Shown: positions 34,412 to 42,921, counted from the first letter of the stretch. The stretch is DNA of 61,768 nucleotides from an uncultured Lachnospiraceae bacterium (GCA_910586705.1 CAJUJK010000024.1:1-61768); one strand, 5' to 3'. The notes: generated by a model from the sequence alone, not told the origin. Program-made: numbers and translations.

Positions 34412-36103
34412 ATGAAAAACAAGAGGGTTTGTGTATTGTTACTGACACTGGCAATGGTTGTCGGTACAGTTGCCGGCTGTGGCGGCAGCGACAGTGGTTC
34501 CGGGTCAGCCGGTACGGCGGCGACCGAAGGAGGAAGCGGTGAATCGGGAGATGTGATTGAACTGACATTCTTTAACTCGGACGCGAATCAGGATGATCCG
34601 TGGACAGATCCTGTGGCGCTTGCCATTACGGAAAAAACAGGAGTGAAGTTAAAAACAACCCGTCCCGTGGGCGGCAACGATGAGTCTGAGGCGGTGGCGC
34701 TGATGATTGCGGAGCAGAATTATCCCGATATTATTTTTGCAAAAGGTTCCGCGGGCAACCTGATCGACGCGGGTGCGATGATGGATATGACTGACCTAAT
34801 CGAGGAGCACGGTCCCAATATCAAGAAGCTCTACGGCGAGGAGTTTGATAAACTGAAACAGTCTGTGGACGATCCGGCTATCTACCAGTTGTCCGCTTAT
34901 GCGGTGGGCGGCACGAAGTTCAAGGATGCGGGCAATCTGCAGATCCAGTGGGCGGCACTGAAATCGAAGGATTATAAGATTCCGCAGTCTCTGGAGGAAC
35001 TGGAGACCATGATTAAGGATTATATCGCGGAAAATCCCACGACCGATGACGGTCTTGATAAGATCGGCATTTCCTTATCTACCGCCGACTGGCACTGGCT
35101 GATCACACTTGGCAATCCGGCAGGATTTATCGCGGACGGCGCGCCGGACAACGGACAGTGGATCGTTACCCCGGAAAACAAGGGTGTGTATAAATTCCGC
35201 TCCGACAAGGAGAGAGAGTATTTCAGATGGCTGTGCCGTATGTATAACGAGGGAATCCTCGACCCCGAGTTTGCGACCCAGACCCACGAGGACTATATCG
35301 CGAAGATTGCTTCCGGGCGTGTGGTAACCCTTTTTGATAAAGACTGGGATTATCTGGACGGCGAGAAGGTGCTGAAGGCGGACGGCAAGTATGAGTTGAC
35401 TTATGCGGGGCTTCCCACCTGTATCGACGCGGATACGAAGTGCCCGTCCCTGATGTATCAGGGTCTGACCACGGGAACCGGCGTTGGTATCAGCACGACT
35501 TGTAAGGACCCGGTGGCTGCTATCAAATTCATTGACTTCCTCTGCTCCGACGAGGGGCAGGTGCTCAACAAGTGGGGCATCGAGGGCGTGAACTACTTTA
35601 TTGATGATGAGGGACACCGTTACAGAACCGAGGAGGAAATCAAGTATTCGCAGGAAGATGCGGACTACCAGAAGAAGACGGGCGTGGGTTTCCACAATTA
35701 TCCGTTCCCTTCCTACGGCGACGGTATTCTGGACCCGACAGGCAGCACCTACACGACGACCAGCAAAGACGCTGTGATCAATGAGTACAATGTAGAGGAA
35801 AAGGCGGCGGTTGAAGCGTGGGGCGTAGATCTGATTGTGGATATGTTCCCGCAGCCCGATGAGTTTGAAATCCCGGATTATTCTCCTCTCTGGGCATATG
35901 CAATGCCGCTTGAGTTCACGGAGATCGTGGATAAGCTGGATGAGGTGGCATGGTCCGCGCTGATCAAATGCGTGACCGGCTCCGAGGCGGAATTTGATGC
36001 GAATTACGATGCGATGATCGCGGAGCTGGAGGCTACCGGCATGATGGACGCGGAGGAGATGATGTCGGACATCATTGCGGAGAAGGTGGCGATTGTACAA
36101 TAA
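34412..36103 (+). CDS. Extracellular sugar-binding lipoprotein of the Lpl-type importer
   Basis: Ligand-binding subunit anchored outside the membrane. The 563-residue precursor has a lipoprotein signal with lipobox VAGC (Cys23), a Ser/Gly-rich linker (about 24-45), and a large family-1-like solute-binding domain. Its length fits the LplA/YtcQ subgroup, which binds oligosaccharides from polysaccharide breakdown. A GH29 fucosidase is encoded nearby on the other strand, so a fucosylated ligand is possible but unproven. A family A element begins four bases after the stop codon. Confidence 0.92.
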   Translation: MKNKRVCVLLLTLAMVVGTVAGCGGSDSGSGSAGTAATEGGSGESGDVIELTFFNSDANQDDPWTDPVALAITEKTGVKLKTTRPVGGNDESEAVALMIAEQNYPDIIFAKGSAGNLIDAGAMMDMTDLIEEHGPNIKKLYGEEFDKLKQSVDDPAIYQLSAYAVGGTKFKDAGNLQIQWAALKSKDYKIPQSLEELETMIKDYIAENPTTDDGLDKIGISLSTADWHWLITLGNPAGFIADGAPDNGQWIVTPENKGVYKFRSDKEREYFRWLCRMYNEGILDPEFATQTHEDYIAKIASGRVVTLFDKDWDYLDGEKVLKADGKYELTYAGLPTCIDADTKCPSLMYQGLTTGTGVGISTTCKDPVAAIKFIDFLCSDEGQVLNKWGIEGVNYFIDDEGHRYRTEEEIKYSQEDADYQKKTGVGFHNYPFPSYGDGILDPTGSTYTTTSKDAVINEYNVEEKAAVEAWGVDLIVDMFPQPDEFEIPDYSPLWAYAMPLEFTEIVDKLDEVAWSALIKCVTGSEAEFDANYDAMIAELEATGMMDAEEMMSDIIAEKVAIVQ

Positions 36104-36106
36104 CAA

Positions 36107-36223
36107 CGCGAGAAATACTTCTAAAGCTTGGCAGCAAAGGCTGCCTCGCTAAGAAGTACTAGGAGTTGCGATGCAACTCCTTCTCACGTGGGAGAATGCC
36201 CAGAATGCGGGCATTCTCCGCAT
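36107..36223 (+). repeat. Family A structured element, copy A1
   Basis: Outer stem CGCGAGAA (36107-36114) with TTCTCACG (36181-36188, one mismatch). Hairpin 1: TACTTCT (36116-36122) with AGAAGTA (36152-36158), and inner GGCAGC/GCTGCC with loop AAAG. Hairpin 2: AGGAGTTGC (36161-36169) with GCAACTCCT (36173-36181). Hairpin 3, outside: GGAGAATGCCC (36191-36201) with GGGCATTCTCC (36209-36219). It begins three bases after the stop codon of the binding-protein gene and precedes a terminator. No T run follows any of its own stems. Confidence 0.85.
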
Positions 36224-36224
36224 A

Positions 36225-36258
36225 AAAACAGCCGCATGGACGTCCGTGCGGCTGTTTT
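36225..36258. terminator. Bidirectional terminator between convergent transporter and regulator genes
   Basis: AAAACAGCCGCA (36225-36236) and TGCGGCTGTTTT (36247-36258) are fully complementary, with an inner GGAC/GTCC; each strand ends in T residues. It serves both the importer operon and the minus-strand regulator gene. Confidence 0.92.
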
Positions 36259-36280
36259 AGACTTGAGAATTACGAATTTT

Positions 36281-37888
36281 CTAGGGGGGGGGGTAAATTT
36301 CCGGCTCCTCGTCAAGTCCCTGTCCTTTTCGGAACTCGGCAGGACTCATTTCCATATATTTTCTGAACTTCTTGTGGAAGTAATCCACGTTCTTATAGCC
36401 CACCTGTTCCGCAATTTCATATACTTTCAGCCTGTTTTCCAGAAGAAGTTTTTTGGAGTGCTCGATGCGTCTGTGATCCACGTAGGTATTGAAACTTTCC
36501 CCCACGCTTTTTGTGAAGATTTTGCCAAGGTATGCGCTGTTGTAACCAAACAGCGGGGCGATCGTCTCCAGTTTTATATTTTTATTAAAATTGTGATCGA
36601 TATAAAAGAGCACGTCGGCTAAAACCGTATCTTTGGAGGAACTGCCCAGAGCGCCCATGGCAGCCTCAGACTGCTCAGACAAGAAGCGCAGTATCTCATA
36701 GAGATAACCGCGGCTGTGGATATACTCGATCGCCTCTGGATTGTTCCGGAAGGGAAATTCGGCGGCAGGGTAATTGCGGGTCAGGTTTTCTTTGACCTGC
36801 AGATATAAGTCGATCAAAAGCAGCCGGATATCTTCAATGGCATTGGGCGCTGTCATAAGTCCCAGTTCAATTTCCTGCATTGTGTCCACGATCATCCGGC
36901 GGTTATAGGCGCCGATATAGTCTGTCAGGCGGTTCGCATAGCCGGCAACAGCGTCCGCATTCCATGAAAAAGATGCGTCGTCAGCTTCTGGTGACGGGTT
37001 TTCATTCGTGCGCGGCAGGGCGTCATATTCGGCGGTGTGCTGTCCGGGCAGGCAGAAAAAGCGGCGTGCCAACAGCGCCGACGCGTCCGCGTAGGACAGA
37101 TGGATGTCCTCCACGGCATGAACGGGTCTGCCGCAGGCGAGGAACATGGAATCCATGGGACTTCCGTCCTGCATGTCGTTCTGTTCAAGGCGTTCCAGAA
37201 ACTCCCGCAGTTTGTTCAGTCCGTGGACGCCTTTCAAGAGAACCACGTCCCTGCCGTCTGTGCTCAGATGGTCGAAGATCATGTTGTCACGGTTTGACAC
37301 CTTGAGCATTTCCGCAAAGAGAAAGGGAGCGGCGGTGGATGGCGCGTGATAATTTTCGCATATCACCACCTGATAGACATCAGCCGTCAGACCAAACATC
37401 CGGCAGTCCTCCTCTGAAAGGGGCGATTCCGGCGCGCTGTGAAGAAGCTCCTGCAGAACTACATTTTTCGCCTTGTTTTTATACTGTGTGAAATGGCTGG
37501 AACGCTGCTTTTCCTCCGCGAGTTCTTCCCGGATCTGCGTGACAGTCTGTATCAGTTCGTCCTCGTCGATGGGCTTGGTGAGATAGAAGCGCACGCCGCT
37601 TTTCATGGCTTCCTGCGCATATTTGAAATCGGAGTAGCCGCTTAAGATAATGCACTTGCCCAGAAAACCCGCTTCTCTGGCGAGACGGATCACTTCCGTG
37701 CCGTGCATTCCCGGCATCTTCACATCCAACAAAACAAGACCGGGTTTGCGCGCAAGAATCTGGGAGAGAGCGTCCTTGCCGTTGGACGCCTCCCCGCACA
37801 GGGAAAAACCGAGCGATTCCCAGTCTATGATACATTTTAATCCGTCTCTGATCGACGCTTCGTCGTCAGCAATCAACAATTTTTCCAT
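36281..37888 (-). CDS. YesN-type response regulator with AraC output domain
   Basis: A 535-residue two-component regulator. The receiver domain (1-120) has the acidic pair ADDE, phospho-acceptor Asp in LVLLDVKMPG near residue 55, and Lys in YLTKPIDEDE. A long middle region (about 130-420) of the YesN kind follows, then a C-terminal AraC double helix-turn-helix (about 425-525, with TIAPLFGYNSAYLGKIF and EIAEQVGYKNVDYFHKKF). It is the probable partner of the YesM kinase at 30519. A run of ten G residues (36284-36293, C on the coding strand) lies just before the stop codon and encodes the terminal prolines. Confidence 0.93.
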   Translation of the reverse strand: MEKLLIADDEASIRDGLKCIIDWESLGFSLCGEASNGKDALSQILARKPGLVLLDVKMPGMHGTEVIRLAREAGFLGKCIILSGYSDFKYAQEAMKSGVRFYLTKPIDEDELIQTVTQIREELAEEKQRSSHFTQYKNKAKNVVLQELLHSAPESPLSEEDCRMFGLTADVYQVVICENYHAPSTAAPFLFAEMLKVSNRDNMIFDHLSTDGRDVVLLKGVHGLNKLREFLERLEQNDMQDGSPMDSMFLACGRPVHAVEDIHLSYADASALLARRFFCLPGQHTAEYDALPRTNENPSPEADDASFSWNADAVAGYANRLTDYIGAYNRRMIVDTMQEIELGLMTAPNAIEDIRLLLIDLYLQVKENLTRNYPAAEFPFRNNPEAIEYIHSRGYLYEILRFLSEQSEAAMGALGSSSKDTVLADVLFYIDHNFNKNIKLETIAPLFGYNSAYLGKIFTKSVGESFNTYVDHRRIEHSKKLLLENRLKVYEIAEQVGYKNVDYFHKKFRKYMEMSPAEFRKGQGLDEEPEIYPPP

Positions 37889-37967
37889 ATAAATATGATA
37901 CCATCAAAAACGTTTTCAGGCAACCGAATGACTTGGGCTGCATATGTCTGGTATGCCGCCGGAAGGC

Positions 37968-39455
37968 TCATTCCACATATATTTTGTATACCACCGGGAA
38001 ATCGCTGCACACCATCTTTGTCGTGATATGTAGTCCCGACCCGTCGATCGTGTAAGCCGGCTGTTCGTCAGAACCAAGGATCTCCACATTTCGGATAATC
38101 CCGTGGAAATGCGGTTTGTCTGGATCATCCGAGGTGGCGAGGGAGCGGATGGTGACAGAGCCGTTTCCGGGGCAGCGCATACAGGCGGCATAGACACAGC
38201 CATTGCCCGCCGTAAAGCGGAAATCCTGTGGGGTGTATTCGGGGGCGGAGGCGTCGGAGAACTGCCCTTCCGTCTCCATGGTGGGACCTTCCGCCGCGTA
38301 CCGCCAAGGCTTTGAGTGATAGACCGCCTCCCCGTTTACGGAAAGCCAGTTGCCGATATCCCGCAGGATGGACAGATCTTCATCGGCAAAGCTGCCGTCC
38401 GCTTTTGGACCCACGTTCAGCAGGAGGTTGCCGTTCTTGCTCACCACGTCGATCAGGTAGCAGATCAGTTCGCGGCTGCTCTTGTAATCGAGAGATGCCG
38501 TGTGACACCATGAATTGCGTGCCACGGCGGTATCGGTCTGCCAGAGATAGGGCTTGGCGTCTGCAAATTTACCACGTTCCACATCCACGATGCCGCTGCC
38601 GAATGCCATGGCGTCATGCTTGTAACAGATGGCGGTCTCCTGTCCCCACTGTGCGCTGCGGTTATAGTAGTATGCAGCGATCTTGCGAAGATAGGGCTTG
38701 TACGCCTCATGCTGGATCCACCAGTCGAAATAGAGGAGCCCCGGCTGGTAGCGGTCGATGAGTTCGCAGGTGCGAAGCAGCCAGTCTTGCAGAAACTCTG
38801 AATCGGGATAGGGCTTTGCAAACAGATCTTGATGGTCGGGCTGGGTGCGCTCCGAGGGCCAGTAGAAATCCCCGCAGGAAAGCGGCTCCTTGATATCGCT
38901 GTCAAACTCCCTGCCGCAGCCCATAAACCAGTGGTGCTCCGCCCTGTGGGTGGAGGCGCCAAAAAGCAGCCCCTGTTTTTCAAAGGCAGTTTTCAGCTCT
39001 CCCAGAATATCTCTTCCGGGTCCCATAGTGGCGGCATTATATAGGGAAAGGCCGCTTCGGTACATCTGAAAGCCGTCGTGGTGTTCCGCCACGGGAATCA
39101 CGTATTTCGCGCCCGCCTTTGCAAAGGTTTCCGCCCAGAAATCGGGATCAAACTTTTCCGCCGTAAACAGGGGGATGAAATCTTTGTAGCCAAAGTCTTT
39201 ATGGGGACCGTAAGTTTTGATGTGGTGTTCGTACTCCGGGGTTCCCTGCATGTACATATTGCGGGAATACCATTCGTTTCCGTAGGCGGGTACGCTGTAC
39301 AGCCCCCAGTGGATAAAAATGCCGAATTTGGCGGGCGAAAACCACCGGGGCGGGTTTAATGACGTAAGAGACGACCAGTCGTCGTGGTAAGGACCGCGCG
39401 CGATTTCCGCTTCAATCTGTGACAGATAATTTTGTTTGTCAGTTTTGGTAAACAT
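37968..39455 (-). CDS. GH29 alpha-L-fucosidase
   Basis: Retaining exo-glycosidase removing alpha-linked L-fucose from glycans. At 495 residues it lacks a signal peptide, so it probably acts on imported oligosaccharides. Family features are WFSPAKFGIFIHWGLYSVPA at about 38-57, YVIPVAEHHDGFQMY with the HH pair, and the nucleophile Asp in LLYFDWWIQHE. LLLNVGPKADG follows. It lies 79 bases upstream of the YesN-type regulator on the same strand, so the two probably form one unit. The downstream domain (about 370-495) looks like a beta-sandwich. Confidence 0.93.
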   Translation of the reverse strand: MFTKTDKQNYLSQIEAEIARGPYHDDWSSLTSLNPPRWFSPAKFGIFIHWGLYSVPAYGNEWYSRNMYMQGTPEYEHHIKTYGPHKDFGYKDFIPLFTAEKFDPDFWAETFAKAGAKYVIPVAEHHDGFQMYRSGLSLYNAATMGPGRDILGELKTAFEKQGLLFGASTHRAEHHWFMGCGREFDSDIKEPLSCGDFYWPSERTQPDHQDLFAKPYPDSEFLQDWLLRTCELIDRYQPGLLYFDWWIQHEAYKPYLRKIAAYYYNRSAQWGQETAICYKHDAMAFGSGIVDVERGKFADAKPYLWQTDTAVARNSWCHTASLDYKSSRELICYLIDVVSKNGNLLLNVGPKADGSFADEDLSILRDIGNWLSVNGEAVYHSKPWRYAAEGPTMETEGQFSDASAPEYTPQDFRFTAGNGCVYAACMRCPGNGSVTIRSLATSDDPDKPHFHGIIRNVEILGSDEQPAYTIDGSGLHITTKMVCSDFPVVYKIYVE

Positions 39456-39537
39456 GATTTTCCTCCCGGGGTTATTTCTATAGTTAAGTTTTTCTTTTGC
39501 TCACCATATAGTATATCAGATATATATTATAAATTGT

Positions 39538-39566
39538 TTGTTTTTTGAGGATATGTATATTATAAT
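39538..39566 (+). promoter_or_regulatory. Promoter of the MNT/HEPN pair
   Basis: TTGTTT (39538-39543), a 17-base spacer and a perfect TATAAT (39561-39566), in a very AT-rich stretch unlike the surrounding DNA. Confidence 0.65.
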
Positions 39567-39636
39567 GATAGCAAATAAATTTGAGAATAGAAGATAAAAT
39601 TAAGTATGAGAAATTGATGAAGGAGAGCTGGTTTTA

Positions 39637-39990
39637 GTGAAAAATATAGATTTGAATAGTAGTATTATCGAAAAAATAAAAGTGGAAGCGCCTGAACTAA
39701 TCAAGGAATTTATGAAAAATGATCTTGTAAAAATGATTCTTTATGGTTCCTGTGCAAGGGGAGAGTTTAAGGAACATTCGGATGTAGATATAGCGCTTCT
39801 TACGAAAGGGAGCCGGACTGACTCTTGGAAATATAACGATAAAATTGATGAAGTGGCAACAAAATTGGCAATGAAATATTTTGCTATTGTAAATTTTGTC
39901 CTTCTTCCTTACGACGAGTTTGAGGAGAAAAAGAGTTGGTATGGTTATTTTAAGAATATTGACAAAGAGGGGATAAAGCTGTATGGATGA
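39637..39990 (+). CDS. MNT-domain nucleotidyltransferase (MntA-type antitoxin)
   Basis: A 117-residue minimal nucleotidyltransferase. The diagnostic motif is complete: LYGSCARGEFKEHSDVDIAL, i.e. GS followed by the paired aspartates. In MNT/HEPN systems this protein AMPylates and so neutralises the HEPN ribonuclease. The start is GTG at 39637 with AAGGAGAG upstream. It overlaps the HEPN gene by eight bases, the usual coupled arrangement. The region is clearly more AT-rich than its neighbours, a sign of horizontal acquisition. Confidence 0.9.
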   Translation: MKNIDLNSSIIEKIKVEAPELIKEFMKNDLVKMILYGSCARGEFKEHSDVDIALLTKGSRTDSWKYNDKIDEVATKLAMKYFAIVNFVLLPYDEFEEKKSWYGYFKNIDKEGIKLYG

Positions 39991-40281
39991 TAAAGATTTT
40001 AAAGCTTTGGCTTTAGTAAGATTGGACAGGGCAAAAGAATTATACATTGAATCCAAAGAACTTGTGAAAATGGATAGTTACAAATCTGCAAATAACAGGG
40101 CATTTTATGCAATTGAAAAATGTATTAAAGCGCTTTTGGCAACACAGCAGATCGCATCAGAAACGCTTCTGATTATGATGATTTTTATGTAGTGAATAAA
40201 GAAGAAACCAGAGAACTTCTTGATTTTGCGGAAGATTTTCTCGGGAGAACAGAAGAATATATTAATAGTGGCAAGAATTAG
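39983..40281 (+). pseudogene. HEPN-domain toxin gene with internal out-of-frame deletion
   Basis: The first part (39983 to about 40150) encodes a normal HEPN N-terminus: DRAKELYIESKELVKMDSYK, NNRAFYAIEKCIKALLA. It then runs out of frame to a stop at 40192. In another frame the sequence resumes as RNASDYDDFYVVNKEETREL and ends at 40281 with a normal HEPN C-terminus. Intact family members have roughly 35-40 more residues between these parts, so an internal deletion with frameshift is likely. The toxin should be inactive while the antitoxin gene is intact. A sequencing error alone would not explain the missing residues. Confidence 0.8.
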
Positions 40282-40328
40282 TATTATGAATCGAAAAATG
40301 AGTTGGTCAATATATATCCGCCATGGTT

Positions 40329-40357
40329 TTGACAAAGGGAAAGAACTGTGCTAGACT
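40329..40357 (+). promoter_or_regulatory. Promoter of the cobalamin-uptake operon
   Basis: A perfect TTGACA (40329-40334), a 17-base spacer and TAGACT (40352-40357). Transcription would start near 40364, immediately before the riboswitch. Confidence 0.78.
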
Positions 40358-40363
40358 GTCACC

Positions 40364-40500
40364 ATAACTGAATACGGCGTCAGCTGCAGCCGCTTTTGCG
40401 GCACGCGGAATAGGGTGAAAAGCCCTGCGAGTCGGTCACTGTGAAGCCTTTATACTTATAGAAGGATAAGTCAGATACGCGGCAGTCTGGCGGCATTCTG
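40364..40500 (+). ncRNA. Cobalamin riboswitch
   Basis: The core is recognisable: GGAATAGGGTGAAAAGCCCT (about 40408-40427), followed by a GTCGGTCACTGTGAAGCC block corresponding to the conserved CCACUG region, a small stem-loop, and AAGTCAGATAC (about 40467-40477). GCCGCTTTTGCGGC forms one of the outer hairpins. It lies just after a promoter and upstream of btuFCD, its expected target. Exact ends were judged by eye. Two terminator hairpins follow, so control is probably by premature termination when B12 is bound. Confidence 0.88.
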
Positions 40501-40526
40501 CCGAAACCGGAACTGCGTGATATTCG

Positions 40527-40554
40527 GCCTTGCCGCGTCTGCGGCGGGCTTTTT
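40527..40554 (+). terminator. First terminator of the riboswitch leader
   Basis: GCCGC (40532-40536) pairs with GCGGC (40541-40545), extended by GCCT with GGGC across a one-base bulge, followed by five T residues. It is the likely expression platform of the cobalamin riboswitch. Confidence 0.75.
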
Positions 40555-40588
40555 GGCGTTCTGCGCTTCGGTGCGGGACGTCTTTTTT
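40555..40588 (+). terminator. Second, tandem terminator of the riboswitch leader
   Basis: GGCGTTCTGCGC (40555-40566) pairs with GTGCGGGACGTC (40571-40582) through twelve pairs, several of them wobble, capped by a TTCG tetraloop and followed by six T residues. It directly abuts the first terminator and the family B element. Confidence 0.7.
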
Positions 40589-40590
40589 CG

Positions 40591-40712
40591 CGCATAAGCA
40601 GAGTCAGAAAGCGGCAGAGACAGGATGCGTGCTTGCAGGCAAGACTGTCTATGGCGCTTTATGACGAGCAACGCGAACGAGAAATGCGAAGCATTTCGAG
40701 TCTGTTTATGCG
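40591..40712 (+). repeat. Family B structured element, copy B1
   Basis: Outer stem CGCATAAGCAGA (40591-40602) with TCTGTTTATGCG (40701-40712). Arm 1: GTCAGAAAGCG (40603-40613) with CGCTTTATGAC (40655-40665), then AGACAG/CTGTCT and a short tip. Arm 2: a bulged hairpin closed by the GCGAAGC mini-loop (about 40676-40699). The 3' 50 nt match copy B2 (58919-58968) at 46 of 50 positions. The string GCAGAGTCAGAAAG occurs at 40598-40611 and again at 40718-40731. It ends 79 bases before btuF. Confidence 0.8.
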
Positions 40713-40791
40713 GAAGAGCAGAGTCAGAAAGATTACAAAGCTGTGAGCGGCGTCCCGGAAGTATGACCAGAAAGAAGACGAGGAGAGAAAC

Positions 40792-41862
40792 ATGAAAAGA
40801 GAAATGATGACACAGAGCAGGGTGAAAACAAAAATTGCGGCAGCTTTGCTAGGTATGCTGCTTGCGCTGACGGCGTGCGGCGGGGGAACTGCGACCGCGC
40901 AGCCAGAGACCGCATCGGAGGCACAGGTCGAACAGCCTGCGGAACCCGAAACGTCGGAAATGGAATCGGAAGCACCCGGTACGGAAACGGTGCCCGAATC
41001 GCCTGCCGAGACGGAATCGCCGCTCCCCACAACTGACCCTAGCGGCGCGTACATCGCCATCCCCGGGCAGGTGGATTCCGTGGTGGCGCTTGCGCCCTCG
41101 ATCTGTGAGACGCTGGTGGCTCTGGGCGTGGAGGAAAAGATTGTTGGTTACGATTTACAGAGCGTGGGCCTTGCGGGGCTGCCGGAGGATGTTCCCACCT
41201 TTGACACGGTCAATCCCGACGTGGAGCAGCTGACCGCCCTTGCGCCGGACATGCTTCTGGTGTCAAACCTTTCCCTCTACGATCAGGAAGCGCCCTATCA
41301 GCCGCTGATCGACGCGGGCGTGTGCGTGATCTGTGTGCCCACCAGCGAGAGTGTGGAAGATGTGAGAAGCGACATCCGCTTTCTGGCGGCGGCGCTTCGC
41401 GTGCCCGAAGAGGGAGAGCGCGTGGTGGCGGAGATGGACGGGAAACTTGCGGAACTTTCAGATGTTGTTTCCGCGATCCCGGAGGGGGAGAAAAAGAGTG
41501 TCTATTTTGAAATTTCTCCCGCGCCCTATCTGTACAGCAGCGGGAGCGGCACCTATCTGCACGAGCTGGTTGAACTGGCGGGGGGCACGAATGTGCTGGC
41601 TGACCAGAACGGCTGGATTTCCGTGGAGGGAGAAACGGTGGTAGCCGCAAACCCGGACGTGATTTTCACGAATGTGAATTACACGGATGATCCCGTGGCG
41701 GAAATTCTCGGCAGAGAGGGCTGGGCGGGTGTGTCCGCCGTGCAGAATGGGGAAGTCTATTATATTGACAATATGGCGTCGTCCCTGCCGGATCAGAACA
41801 TTGTGACTGCGGTGGAAGAGATGGCGCGGGCGCTCTACCCGGAGTGTTTCGGAGCGGAATGA
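40792..41862 (+). CDS. btuF: Cobalamin ABC transporter substrate-binding lipoprotein
   Basis: Binds vitamin B12 or another corrinoid outside the cell and delivers it to the BtuCD-type permease. The 356-residue precursor has a lipoprotein signal with lipobox LTAC (Cys29), a Pro/Glu/Ser/Thr-rich linker (about 30-80), and a class III (BtuF/FhuD-like) binding fold with VVALAPSICETLVALGVEEKIVGYD. The substrate is inferred from the riboswitch; by sequence alone it could also be a siderophore protein. The ATG follows GAGGAGAG. The next gene overlaps its stop as ATGA. Confidence 0.88.
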   Translation: MKREMMTQSRVKTKIAAALLGMLLALTACGGGTATAQPETASEAQVEQPAEPETSEMESEAPGTETVPESPAETESPLPTTDPSGAYIAIPGQVDSVVALAPSICETLVALGVEEKIVGYDLQSVGLAGLPEDVPTFDTVNPDVEQLTALAPDMLLVSNLSLYDQEAPYQPLIDAGVCVICVPTSESVEDVRSDIRFLAAALRVPEEGERVVAEMDGKLAELSDVVSAIPEGEKKSVYFEISPAPYLYSSGSGTYLHELVELAGGTNVLADQNGWISVEGETVVAANPDVIFTNVNYTDDPVAEILGREGWAGVSAVQNGEVYYIDNMASSLPDQNIVTAVEEMARALYPECFGAE

Positions 41863-42917
41863 GGAAGAAAACGGTTATGGGACGGAAGATGAACATGGGG
41901 GCGGGAATGAAAATGGGGTTACTCTTTCTGGCGGCGCTTCTGACCCTGCTTTTTGGGGTGGGGATCGGCAGCGTGTACGTGCCGCCCGTTGATATCCTTG
42001 CCATTCTGGCGGAGCGGTTTTTCGGACAATCCCTGCCGGACCACATTCCCGCAAACTACAGCGTCATGGTGTTCGACATGCGCCTGCCGCGGGTGCTGCT
42101 GGCTTTTCTGACGGGGGCGGCGCTGGCTGTCTGCGGCGCGGTGATGCAGTCGCTTTTGCAGAATCCGCTGGCTTCCCCTTTTGGGCTGGGGGTGTCATCC
42201 GGGGCGGGACTGGGCGCATCGCTTGTCATTGTGTCTGGATTTGCGACGGCGGGACTGGGCACGTTCCTTCTGCCGGCGGTCAGTCTGTGTTTTGCGCTGG
42301 GGACGGTGTTTTTTGTGCTGCTTCTGGCGGCAAGGCTGGACAGGAGAATGTCCAATGTGACCGTGATTCTGGTGGGTATGGTGGTCTCCCTGTTTGGCAA
42401 TGCGGTTATGTCACTTCTCGCGACAAGCTCCCCCGCCCATGCGCAGCGCATCCAGCTCTGGCAGCTCGGCAGCTTTTCCATGCGGGAGTGGAGCGCGGTG
42501 TGGGCGCTTTTTCCTGTCACCCTTCTGGTCTGTCTCTACTTTCTGCGCTATGCGGGGGATCTTGACGTGATGACCTTCGGGGAGGAACAGGCGTCGGCGA
42601 TGGGCGTGGATCTGCGCAGGGTCAGGGGACGGCTGATGACGGCGGTGGCTGTCCTGACGGGAACGGCGGTGGCATTTGTGGGGATTATCGGTTTTGTGGA
42701 TCTGATTGTGCCTCACATAGCGCGGCGGTTTTTCGGCGCGGTGCACAGGCGGACGATCCCGGCATGTGCTCTCCTTGGAGGGACCTTTCTTGTGCTGTGC
42801 GATCTGGCGGCGAGAACCCTCACGCCGCCCCATGAGATACCGATCGGCTCCATCACGGCGCTGCTCGGCGCGCCTTTTTTTCTCTATCTCTTTTTTGCGG
42901 GGCGCAAGGACGGTTGA
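41859..42917 (+). CDS. btuC: Cobalamin ABC transporter permease (FecCD/BtuC family)
   Basis: Inner-membrane subunit of 352 residues with about ten hydrophobic segments. Typical motifs are MRLPRVLLAFLTGAALAVCG, MQSLLQNPLASPFGLGVSSG and the C-terminal GFVDLIVPHIARRFFG. The start at 41859 overlaps the btuF stop codon (ATGA) with GGAG upstream, indicating translational coupling; an in-frame ATG at 41844 is less likely. Confidence 0.93.
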   Translation: MRKKTVMGRKMNMGAGMKMGLLFLAALLTLLFGVGIGSVYVPPVDILAILAERFFGQSLPDHIPANYSVMVFDMRLPRVLLAFLTGAALAVCGAVMQSLLQNPLASPFGLGVSSGAGLGASLVIVSGFATAGLGTFLLPAVSLCFALGTVFFVLLLAARLDRRMSNVTVILVGMVVSLFGNAVMSLLATSSPAHAQRIQLWQLGSFSMREWSAVWALFPVTLLVCLYFLRYAGDLDVMTFGEEQASAMGVDLRRVRGRLMTAVAVLTGTAVAFVGIIGFVDLIVPHIARRFFGAVHRRTIPACALLGGTFLVLCDLAARTLTPPHEIPIGSITALLGAPFFLYLFFAGRKDG

Positions 42918-42921
42918 GAGA

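Noticed and set aside
36107..36223. Family A elements as ordinary intrinsic terminators
   Set aside because: None of the stems is followed by a T run, a separate true terminator follows copy A1, and two copies lie between co-directional genes.
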